A stretch of DNA of 5,240 nucleotides from Muribaculaceae bacterium (GTDB taxonomy: Bacteria; Bacteroidota; Bacteroidia; Bacteroidales; Muribaculaceae), in assembly GCA_017545095.1 (NCBI GenBank), contig JAFYCU010000183.1, forward strand, positions 1 to 5,240. The letters run 5' to 3'. Within the stretch, counting starts at the first letter, position 1, and each line of letters opens with the position of its first letter. A model generated the notes under the pieces. That model was not told the origin of the DNA and did no database searches. It saw only the letters and a program-made list of their open reading frames with translations. This document shows, piece after piece, positions 1-5,240 of this stretch. Made by a program: the position numbers and the translations under genes.

Positions 1-6
1 GAGGCG

Positions 7-35
7 TTTACCAGCGCCTGATATTTAGTAAATTG
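7..35 (+). promoter_or_regulatory. Possible weak promoter for the L31 gene
   Basis: A TTTA at 7-10 is followed after 18 bp by TAAATTG at 29-35. This resembles the Bacteroidetes -33/-7 pair (TTTG, then TAnnTTTG) but lacks one T in the -7 box and has A for G in the -33 box. Transcription would begin around 38-42, giving a short A-rich leader before the ATG at 52. The window starts only 51 bp upstream of the gene, so co-transcription with an unseen upstream gene cannot be excluded. Confidence 0.25.
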
Positions 36-51
36 TAAAAAATCAAGCATA

Positions 52-306
52 ATGAAAAAAGATTTGCATCCCAGCAACTATCGCGAAGTTGCGTTCAAGG
101 ACATGTCGAACGAAGAGGTGTTCATCACCCGCAGCACGGTCAACAGCAAAGAGACCATCGAGATTGATGGCAAGACCTATCCCCTGGTGAAGCTCGAGAT
201 CACCAGCTCGTCGCACCCCTTCTTCACCGGCAAGCAAAAGCTCGTCGACACCGCAGGCCGCGTCGACAAGTTCCGCCAGCGCTACGGCGACCGCAAGAAG
301 AAATAA
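52..306 (+). CDS. rpmE2: 50S ribosomal protein L31 type B
   Basis: This 84-residue protein is recognised as type B L31, a component of the large ribosomal subunit that contributes to the bridge between subunits. The diagnostic blocks are [20 protein letters not shown] at the N-terminus, FITRST (residues 25-30), the YPLVKLEI strand, [20 protein letters not shown] in the second half, and a basic RKKK tail. The protein contains no cysteine, so it lacks the zinc ribbon of type A L31 and is the zinc-independent form. In Bacteroidetes this form is normally the housekeeping copy, whereas in many proteobacteria it is a zinc-starvation paralogue. Length is typical for the family. The ATG at 52 follows an A-rich stretch without a Shine-Dalgarno sequence, as expected in this phylum. 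A strong terminator starts 33 bp after the stop, so it is either monocistronic or the last gene of its operon. Confidence 0.96.
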   Translation: MKKDLHPSNYREVAFKDMSNEEVFITRSTVNSKETIEIDGKTYPLVKLEITSSSHPFFTGKQKLVDTAGRVDKFRQRYGDRKKK

Positions 307-339
307 TCTTGCCGCGCCGCAACGTCGCACCGTCATCAC

Positions 340-377
340 AAAGCCGCATTTCCCACAACACGGGAAGTGCGGCTTTT
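340..377 (+). terminator. Rho-independent terminator after the L31 gene
   Basis: The left arm AAAGCCGCATTTCCC (340-354) pairs with GGGAAGTGCGGCTTT (362-376) across a 7-nt loop. This gives a 15-bp stem with a single T:G wobble (349/367), and the transcript ends in a run of four T at 374-377. The opposite strand has only a three-T run, so it should work mainly in the + direction, closing the L31 transcript. Confidence 0.88.
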
Positions 378-483
378 ACCACATTATACTATACACCGAA
401 GATGAGAATGCCAAAGAATAATCAACCGTGAACCAAGCTGCTGTTGGTGGTGTGTGCTGCGGCTGTGCGGCAGCCATCGAGTG

Positions 484-504
484 CTTATAGCCCGTAGCTC
501 GTAG
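484..504 (+). repeat. Degenerate 7-bp tandem repeat (CTCGTAG type)
   Basis: Three consecutive 7-mers, CTTATAG, CCCGTAG and CTCGTAG, share the terminal TAG and sit 10 bp before the -33 box of the next gene. The following 7-mer (CTAAAAA) keeps only the first two bases. The period matches the clearer 7-bp arrays at 3347-3374 and 3395-3436, although the unit sequence differs. On its own it could be chance. Confidence 0.4.
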
Positions 505-513
505 CTAAAAACG

Positions 514-545
514 TTTGGCTGGTTCAACTATTCTTTGTAAATTTG
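514..545 (+). promoter_or_regulatory. Bacteroidetes-type promoter of the BspA-like gene
   Basis: A TTTG at 514-517 (-33 box) is followed after 20 bp by TAAATTTG at 538-545, a perfect match to the TAnnTTTG -7 box used by the primary sigma factor of Bacteroidetes. The last base of the -7 box is only 4 bp from the ATG at 550, so transcription should start at or within a few bases of the start codon. An alternative, poorer -7 box (TATTCTTTG, one base too long) lies at 529-537 and would still leave a leader of only a few bases. Confidence 0.68.
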
Positions 546-549
546 CAGC

Positions 550-1974
550 ATGAAACACTGGTTGAGGATTTTTCATTGCGACCGTGCCGCGTTTGCGGTG
601 TGCCTGTGCCTGGCGGCATGGTGCGCAGGGCTGCACGCCAACGCACAAAATCTTGAACAGAATCTTAATCAGTTAAGAAATAAAATGGTGGTTCATGGTC
701 TGATTCAGGGACTCTATTTCAGCCATTGGGAAGGCAATGGGGACTTCCGCGGAGGAATGGGGGGTGTGATAATCGACGGAGTTGCCGACCGCGATGTGGC
801 ATCGATCTTCATCCCCGATTCTCTGCTGTTGCGTGGTCGCTGGTACAATACCGCCGAGATAGGTCCCGAAGCTTTCCGTGACCTGATGCGATTGGAGCGC
901 TGCAGTTTCAACATGAACAACATTCTGTTGCACGCATTCACCGGGTGCGAAAACCTGCGCGTGATTGAATCGCGCAGACCTAATCCGCCCAATATTGGAC
1001 AGCACTTCTTTTATTATGGTGCGCCCGACGAGGTGTTCGAAGACTATCATTTTCTCACCGCGGCCGTGGTGGTGCCGCCGGGCAGCGAGCAGGCCTACCG
1101 CCAGGCACGCGGCTGGCGTGAGTTCCACACCATCGTGAGCCACGCCCCTCAGCCCGATGACTATGATTTGTCCGCCATCGGCAGCCGCATAGCCGCGTTA
1201 GAGCAAGAGCGCGACTCGCTGGCCGCCGTCAAGCAACTGCTGCGCGACAGCCTCGCGGCAACCGAGCATGGCGACCATGGAATCACCATCGCCCAGACCG
1301 AAGATGCTAGCGAGGTTTCGGCCATGCCCCCTGCGCCTCGGGTGACGCAGGCCACCCCGGCGTCGGGCATGGAGAGCCAAAGCATCGAGAAATTGTCCTC
1401 AAAAATCCTGAGCGGCGGCTTTGTTTTCAAGTCGCGGTTCTCGCCCGACATCATCTTCACCGGTCATCCCGACACCACCGCGCTGCACCTCGTGGTGCCC
1501 GATATGGTGGCCATCAACAATCGCTCCTATTCGGTGACGCTGATGTGGGAGGATGCCTTTGCCAACCATGGTCATTTGCTGTCACTCACGCTGCCCGCCG
1601 GCCTCACCAATGTGGCTCCGGGGGCGTTCGACGGTTGTCGCGAACTGCGGCTGCTGGAACTGCGCAACACGATGCCGCCCGCGTTCCGCTCTATCGACGA
1701 GGGTGACTGCCCTCCCGAACAGGTGCTCAACGATGAACTGTGCGCCCGTCTGGTGCTCGTGGTGCCGCCCGGCAGCGAGCAGGCCTACCGCGAGGCTCCT
1801 GGCTGGAGCCGCTGCGCACGCATCACCAGCGTGCGACCCACGCTGCCCGAGCTCGGCGTAACATCCACCGCAGAGCGGCGAATCGCCATCGACGCTCACC
1901 TGTGCCGCATCGCCGCCCGGCAGGCACACATCGCCACATCACTGAAAGCCCTGCGCAAGGCTCTGGCTCCCTAG
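550..1974 (+). CDS. Secreted BspA-like leucine-rich-repeat protein, two lobes
   Basis: This 474-residue protein is predicted to be exported. Residues 13-28 are hydrophobic and are followed by HANA-QN, a plausible signal peptidase I site after residue 32; the single nearby Cys25 is preceded by Trp and gives no good lipobox. The mature part has two similar lobes, about 53-197 and 290-427. Each contains a strand ending in (I/V)PD, two BspA/LRR_5-type units (EAF at 107-109 and HAFTGCENLRVIE at 128-140; DAF at 335-337 and GAFDGCRELRLLEL at 358-371) and the closing signature VVPPGSEQAYR, then GW (174-189 and 404-419). BspA-like repeats usually form extracellular binding surfaces; the ligand here is unknown. 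Between the lobes, residues 206-238 look helical and coiled-coil-like, followed by a linker to about 275. The C-terminus (about 438-472) is again helical and basic. No surface-anchoring or type IX sorting domain is visible. Retention of the signal peptide supports the ATG at 550. Confidence 0.82.
   Translation: MKHWLRIFHCDRAAFAVCLCLAAWCAGLHANAQNLEQNLNQLRNKMVVHGLIQGLYFSHWEGNGDFRGGMGGVIIDGVADRDVASIFIPDSLLLRGRWYNTAEIGPEAFRDLMRLERCSFNMNNILLHAFTGCENLRVIESRRPNPPNIGQHFFYYGAPDEVFEDYHFLTAAVVVPPGSEQAYRQARGWREFHTIVSHAPQPDDYDLSAIGSRIAALEQERDSLAAVKQLLRDSLAATEHGDHGITIAQTEDASEVSAMPPAPRVTQATPASGMESQSIEKLSSKILSGGFVFKSRFSPDIIFTGHPDTTALHLVVPDMVAINNRSYSVTLMWEDAFANHGHLLSLTLPAGLTNVAPGAFDGCRELRLLELRNTMPPAFRSIDEGDCPPEQVLNDELCARLVLVVPPGSEQAYREAPGWSRCARITSVRPTLPELGVTSTAERRIAIDAHLCRIAARQAHIATSLKALRKALAP
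1069..1101 (+). repeat. Copy 1 of a 33-bp repeat encoding the lobe-closing motif
   Basis: These 33 bases encode VVPPGSEQAYR (residues 174-184) and match 1759-1791 at 32 of 33 positions. The only difference is the third base of the second proline codon (1080 G against 1770 C). The copies lie exactly 690 bp apart in the same reading frame and mark the end of each lobe of the BspA-like protein. Confidence 0.9.
1759..1791 (+). repeat. Copy 2 of the 33-bp repeat encoding the lobe-closing motif
   Basis: This is the partner of 1069-1101, encoding VVPPGSEQAYR (residues 404-414). The flanking lobe sequences are much more diverged than this segment, though Gly-Trp follows four residues later in both copies. 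Confidence 0.9.
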
Positions 1975-2016
1975 ACAATATAGTAAAACCAGAAAATATA
2001 GAACAAAGATAGAGTC

Positions 2017-3348
2017 TCACTCCCTCGTGATGGCCCTACTGTAAATCACACGATACAGTTTCTCGTTCATGCGTCGCTCGTAGCTGTCGCAGTACTCATC
2101 GAGGGCATATTCGATTTCGCCCATCTCCTTCGTCGTGAAATGGCCGGCAATGGAGTGCAGATAGTCGTGCGCCTTGGCGCGTCCTACCCCGATGAGGTCC
2201 TTGGTGTCGAGCCACATGAAGTCGCTACGGCTCACGGTGTCGAGGTGCTCGCTGATGTGTGTGGCGTTGTTGGCCTCACGCACCAGGGCCACCCCCTTGT
2301 CGATGGCTTCGTCCACGACACGCTGCCGTGCCAAACGTTCCTGATCGCGCCGCTCCAGTAGCGCGTTGGCCTCGCGCAGCAGCCGCAACGTGTCGTTCAT
2401 CGCACCCATGTTGATGGCCGTTGAGGCCGCTGAACTGTCGATGCGCTGCTCGGCAAGGCGGGCAGCCTGGGTTAAACGCCTATTCATCGAGTCCACCATC
2501 ATATCGCTACGCGCACTCATGCGTTGCAGGGCGGCTTGCTGCATCACCACCACGGCAATCAGCCCCAGGGCCACTGCGGCCACACCACCCCAGCCCATAT
2601 AGCGGCGCAGTCCATCTTGGCGGTGCAAAAACTCCAGCATTTGCTCCACACTTTCGAAGCGCATATCGATGGGTTCCAGACACCGATTGATCACACGGCG
2701 GTAACGGCGGCCAAGGTTCATGGTGCGCATCACCATACCCAGGCTGTAGATGTCGTTGCGCACGTCGGGGCGGTTGGTTGTGGCCTGCTCCGGGGCCATA
2801 TAGCTCAGCGTACCGGCGGGCTGCTTGAGCACCGCGTGGCTGTCGGTGTCGGCAAGCCCGAAGTCGATGAGCTTCACGTTGTGGCCGCTGGTGGTGACCA
2901 TGATGTTGCTCGGCTTCAGGTCGCGGTGCACGATGCCCTGGCTGTGCACATAGGCCACCGCATCGAGCAGCTGCCTGAGCACGCGGAGCCGCTCGCTGCG
3001 CGACGGTTGATGGGCGAGCCACTTGTCGAGCGTCACGCCTTCCACCCATTCCATCACAATGCAGCGTCCCAGGCCATCCACATCCTCCATGCCCATCACC
3101 TGCTCCACTCCGGGATGCTGAAGCTCCATAAGGATTTCCATCTCCTTGCGCTGCATCTGCCGGTAGACCTCCTTCTCGGCGGCCTCGGGGGTGAGCGACT
3201 TCAAGGCATGCCAGCGTCCATGGCGCTGTGCACGCGTGAGCACGTTGTGCCCGCGTGTGGCGATGGTCTCGAACTGCGTGAACTCGCGGCTCACACCCTC
3301 GTAATCATCGACCAGCGTGCCAGATGTGGAATCCTCAGGGGCAATCAT
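2017..3348 (-). CDS. Membrane-anchored Ser/Thr protein kinase
   Basis: This 443-residue Hanks-type kinase would phosphorylate protein Ser/Thr residues with ATP at the inner face of the membrane. The catalytic domain spans about 24-244. Visible motifs are the beta-3 lysine in HALKSL (Lys50), a candidate helix-C Glu69, the catalytic loop HRDLKPSN (141-148, Asp143, Asn148), DFG (162-164), the activation segment GTLSYMAPE (179-187) and Asp199 in NDIYSLG, so it looks catalytically competent. The glycine-rich loop is poor: around 30-44 (ATRGHNVLTRAQRHG) only one glycine falls where GxGxxG is expected. Basic residues (RR, 248-249) precede a hydrophobic segment at 252-269, the likely single membrane span. 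The remaining 174 residues are charged and helical, coiled-coil-like at about 275-345, probably periplasmic, with no PASTA repeats. The start at 3348 leaves about 25 residues before the kinase fold. The gene follows the ATPase-like gene after 85 bp with no recognisable promoter, so co-transcription is likely. It converges on the BspA-like gene. Confidence 0.9.
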   Translation of the reverse strand: MIAPEDSTSGTLVDDYEGVSREFTQFETIATRGHNVLTRAQRHGRWHALKSLTPEAAEKEVYRQMQRKEMEILMELQHPGVEQVMGMEDVDGLGRCIVMEWVEGVTLDKWLAHQPSRSERLRVLRQLLDAVAYVHSQGIVHRDLKPSNIMVTTSGHNVKLIDFGLADTDSHAVLKQPAGTLSYMAPEQATTNRPDVRNDIYSLGMVMRTMNLGRRYRRVINRCLEPIDMRFESVEQMLEFLHRQDGLRRYMGWGGVAAVALGLIAVVVMQQAALQRMSARSDMMVDSMNRRLTQAARLAEQRIDSSAASTAINMGAMNDTLRLLREANALLERRDQERLARQRVVDEAIDKGVALVREANNATHISEHLDTVSRSDFMWLDTKDLIGVGRAKAHDYLHSIAGHFTTKEMGEIEYALDEYCDSYERRMNEKLYRVIYSRAITRE

Positions 3349-3374
3349 CAGTTCTCAGTTCATAGTTCTCAGTT
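3347..3374 (-). repeat. 7-bp tandem repeat (AACTGAG type) at the kinase start
   Basis: Read on the minus strand there are four units: AACTGAG, AACTATG, AACTGAG and AACTGAT. All begin AACT, two are identical, and the last unit supplies the first two bases of the kinase ATG (3348-3346). Gain or loss of units would change the distance between the start codon and whatever lies upstream without altering the protein. Confidence 0.8.
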
Positions 3375-3394
3375 AGCGCTTGTCGTGCGTCAGC

Positions 3395-3436
3395 CATCTT
3401 GCATCTTGCATCTTGCATCTCGCATCTCACATCTCA
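3395..3436 (-). repeat. 7-bp tandem repeat (CAAGATG type), six units
   Basis: On the + strand the units are three CATCTTG copies (3395-3415), then CATCTCG (3416-3422) and two CATCTCA copies (3423-3436). On the minus strand this reads TGAGATG twice, CGAGATG once and CAAGATG three times. The first minus-strand unit contains the TGA stop codon of the ATPase-like gene (3436-3434). The unit drifts in one position at a time, as expected from slippage and mutation. No hairpin is formed. Confidence 0.9.
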
Positions 3437-5176
3437 CACAACCTCTTCCATATCAATCAGGTCGAGGTTGCGGAACTGCATGGCGATGAGGTGCAGCTGT
3501 GTGCCCTGTGCGAGCTGTTGCACCATGGGGCCTTGTGCGTATTGGCGCAGCTGCGCGGCGGCCTCGGTGCGCTGCCGCTCGGCCAGGCTCTCGGGGTCGT
3601 CCTTGCGCAGGTACTTCACCTCGATGATGTAGCTGTGCGCCACCTGCGGGTAGCGCACGCGGTCGGGCATGAGGAAGAAGTCGCAGTAGCCGTGGTTCAG
3701 CTCCACCTCGGGGGCGCACAGGTAGTAGGGGTTCAGCACCAGCAGGGCGTTGAAGAAGCCCTGTATGTTGCGCTCGCCCTCCATGAGCTGCCGCACGCTG
3801 TTGTTCTCCTTGTACATCCGCGCCAGCTCGCGCAGCATCGGCTCCCAGTCGCCACGCACTGCCGCCTGCGCGAACGTGGGCTGAAGGTCCTCGATTGGCA
3901 GCGGGGCTTGCTTGTCGTATTCCTGGATGATGAAGTCGTAGTACTGCCGCCGCACGTTGTTGTTGGGGATGATGAGCTTGAGCGCCGGGCCGTCCACACC
4001 GCCGATGGTGAGCATGCCGTAGTAGAACAGCAGGCTCACGAAATTGCGCGGGCGGGTGATGTCGCTGGCGGGGAACGATGGCTCGATGCCCCAGCTCTCG
4101 ATATGGCCCTTCTCGGCTATCTCGAGCACGATGTTGCGCCGCTCGTGCCGCTCGGTGTCGAGGCGGATGAGCCGCTCGAGCTTGTTGTAGTCGGTCTTGG
4201 TGTTCGGGTCGAGCATCTGCTTGGGCAGACGGCGGTTCACCGTGAGGCTGCGCATGAAATAAATCACCATGTCGCAGTTGAACATCTTCGGGTCGGTGTC
4301 GAAGCATTCATCGGCAAAGCAGTAGTTGTCGTACCAGGGCCGCATCTGCGCGAGCAGGCCTTCCTCCACGGCCCCGTTGCCGTCGTCCTCGATCATGCCC
4401 ACGCTCTGGTAATAACGGATCATCTGGCGCACATCGTCCTCGCTGAAGCCGAGCATCATGTTGTAGCGTTCCTCGAGGGTGATGTTGATGGAGATGTTGA
4501 AGCCGCTGGTGAGGTCGTCCATCGTCACGGGGCTCACGCCGAGCATGAGTATGCGGTCGAAGTTGGGCTTGTAGAGCTTGAACTCGTCGCGGTAGAACCC
4601 CTCGGCGTGTGTCATGGCGCGGTACACCTTCTCGCCGTGCTCGCTGAGCACGGTGTTGGTGAAGTTGTCGTATTCATCGATAATTAGGTACACATGGTGG
4701 CCAAGCTCTTTGGCATAGAGGCTGATGTGGTTGATTTTCAATGCCGAACGTTTGTAGGAGTACATTTTCTCCAACCAGCCATCGGGATAGAGGTGCGCAT
4801 AGCGCTCAGCAAATTTGTCTAGCACGTTGCAGCAATATTCATTGAAATACTGGGGCAGGTCATCCACGCCGCCCTGCACTTGCGAGAAATCGAAGTGCAA
4901 CATCTGGAACGAGTGGCGCAGCTTGGTGGGGTGATTGTGGATCCACAGGTCGCCGAAGAGCTTGTCCCACTGGTCGGCCTCCATCAGGTCGTAGTAGGCC
5001 TTGAGCATGCTCAGGAAGATGCTCTTGCCGAAACGCCGTGGACGCGTGAGCAACAGGAAGTTGCCCGACACCTCAAGCTGAGGCAGATATCGGGTTTTGT
5101 CAACAAAATACTTGCCTTCGTGGCGCACCTGCTTGAAGTCGCAAATGCCGTAGGGGATAAGTTTCACGTTGTCCAT
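3434..5176 (-). CDS. AAA-ATPase-like protein with C-terminal PD-(D/E)XK nuclease domain
   Basis: This 580-residue protein resembles the widespread Bacteroidales family combining the AAA-ATPase_like domain (Pfam PF09820) with the DUF1703 PD-(D/E)XK domain (PF08011). The N-terminus has the family hallmark IPYGICDF, then KYFVDKT and the degenerate P-loop RPRRFGKS (45-52). Walker B is YLIIDEYDN (163-171), and LGVSPVTMDDLTSGFN (212-227) is a likely sensor/arginine-rich-free core motif of the family. The C-terminal domain shows GYCDFFLMPD (Asp499), IIEVKYL (Glu519, Lys521) and QLRQY (Gln542, Tyr546), matching the D-ExK-QxxxY pattern of RecB-like nucleases, so the active site appears intact. Biochemical function is not established; nucleic-acid cleavage coupled to ATP is inference. 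The start at 5176 is chosen because an in-frame ATG at 5233 lies inside the -33 promoter box, and the conserved family N-terminus begins just after Met at 5176. The leader is about 20-25 bases. The kinase gene follows on the same strand. Confidence 0.88.
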   Translation of the reverse strand: MDNVKLIPYGICDFKQVRHEGKYFVDKTRYLPQLEVSGNFLLLTRPRRFGKSIFLSMLKAYYDLMEADQWDKLFGDLWIHNHPTKLRHSFQMLHFDFSQVQGGVDDLPQYFNEYCCNVLDKFAERYAHLYPDGWLEKMYSYKRSALKINHISLYAKELGHHVYLIIDEYDNFTNTVLSEHGEKVYRAMTHAEGFYRDEFKLYKPNFDRILMLGVSPVTMDDLTSGFNISINITLEERYNMMLGFSEDDVRQMIRYYQSVGMIEDDGNGAVEEGLLAQMRPWYDNYCFADECFDTDPKMFNCDMVIYFMRSLTVNRRLPKQMLDPNTKTDYNKLERLIRLDTERHERRNIVLEIAEKGHIESWGIEPSFPASDITRPRNFVSLLFYYGMLTIGGVDGPALKLIIPNNNVRRQYYDFIIQEYDKQAPLPIEDLQPTFAQAAVRGDWEPMLRELARMYKENNSVRQLMEGERNIQGFFNALLVLNPYYLCAPEVELNHGYCDFFLMPDRVRYPQVAHSYIIEVKYLRKDDPESLAERQRTEAAAQLRQYAQGPMVQQLAQGTQLHLIAMQFRNLDLIDMEEVV

Positions 5177-5203
5177 AGTCTTGGAGTCATTGATTTCAAC
5201 CTG

Positions 5204-5234
5204 CAAAGTTACTGCAAGTTGAGCGCAATGCAAA
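5204..5234 (-). promoter_or_regulatory. Bacteroidetes-type promoter of the ATPase/nuclease-like gene
   Basis: On the minus strand TTTG (5234-5231) is followed after 19 bp by TAACTTTG (5211-5204), both perfect matches to the -33 and -7 consensus. Transcription should start near 5197-5200, about 20-25 bases before the ATG at 5176. This leader is A-rich close to the start and shows no Shine-Dalgarno sequence. The promoter probably also serves the kinase gene. Confidence 0.82.
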
Positions 5235-5240
5235 ACAAAA

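Noticed and set aside
2..19. Inverted repeat AGGCG/CGCCT at the window edge
   Set aside because: It has a 5-bp stem with an 8-nt loop and no following T-run. It might be the end of an upstream element, but the window does not show enough to say.
402..431. A 9-codon frame beginning ATGAGAATG, as a leader peptide
   Set aside because: It is too short, shows no regulatory codon pattern, and lies upstream of the recognised promoter of the next gene.
456..475. Small inverted repeats around GCTGC/GCAGC and GGCTG/CAGCC
   Set aside because: The two 5-bp stems are mutually exclusive and have no T-run or conserved motif; likely chance in a GC-rich patch.
2004..2011. A TATCTTTG box on the minus strand just after the kinase stop codon
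   Set aside because: It fits the -7 consensus, but no TTTG lies at the required distance upstream, and it would drive only antisense transcription into the BspA-like gene.
1975..2016. Possible shared terminator between the convergent genes
   Set aside because: The 42 bp are AT-rich but contain no convincing stem followed by a T-run on either strand.
2524..3489. A 321-codon open frame on the + strand, opposite the kinase gene
   Set aside because: The product is His-rich without any recognisable domain and lies opposite conserved kinase motifs; it is a shadow of the codon pattern on the other strand.
3380..4687. A 435-codon open frame on the + strand, opposite the ATPase-like gene
   Set aside because: It is antisense to a gene with clear domain motifs. 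Its translation is a Val/His/Leu-rich low-complexity product typical of the complement of GC-rich codons, and it reads through the 7-bp array.

Overview
The window looks like Bacteroidales DNA, probably from a Prevotella- or Muribaculaceae-like gut or oral lineage. Three things suggest this: a cysteine-free type B ribosomal protein L31 of the Bacteroidetes kind, Bacteroidetes-type promoters (TTTG at -33 and TAnnTTTG at -7) instead of E. coli-type boxes, and two families abundant in that order, a BspA-like leucine-rich-repeat protein and an AAA-ATPase-like/PD-(D/E)XK protein. No Shine-Dalgarno sequence decides any start, as is usual in this phylum. The genus is an inference.

Layout. Bases 52-306 (+) encode ribosomal protein L31 type B, followed by a strong intrinsic terminator at 340-377. 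Bases 378-549 hold no gene; they contain a short degenerate 7-bp repeat and a promoter that runs right up to the next start codon. Bases 550-1974 (+) encode a secreted two-lobed BspA-like protein. It converges, across 42 bp without a clear terminator hairpin, on a minus-strand gene at 2017-3348 for a membrane-anchored Ser/Thr protein kinase. Upstream of the kinase on the same strand, across 85 bp made largely of two 7-bp tandem repeat arrays, lies 3434-5176 (-). This encodes a 580-residue AAA-ATPase-like protein with a C-terminal PD-(D/E)XK nuclease-type domain. Its promoter lies at 5204-5234 and shows that translation starts at 5176, not at the more upstream in-frame ATG at 5233.

How the genes may work together. 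L31 is an independent housekeeping unit. The ATPase/nuclease-like gene and the kinase are in tandem, and no promoter is recognisable in the gap, so they may be one transcript; this is inference. The kinase has an N-terminal cytoplasmic catalytic domain, one membrane segment and a C-terminal coiled-coil-rich part. The neighbouring secreted protein also has a helical segment between its two lobes, so a surface-sensing pair can be imagined but is not demonstrated.

The most unusual signals are the 7-bp-period arrays. One overlaps the stop codon of the ATPase gene, one overlaps the start codon of the kinase, and a third, weaker one lies ahead of the BspA-like gene. The promoter geometry of the BspA-like gene also predicts a leaderless or nearly leaderless mRNA. 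I see no RNA genes, CRISPR arrays, insertion sequences or attachment sites.
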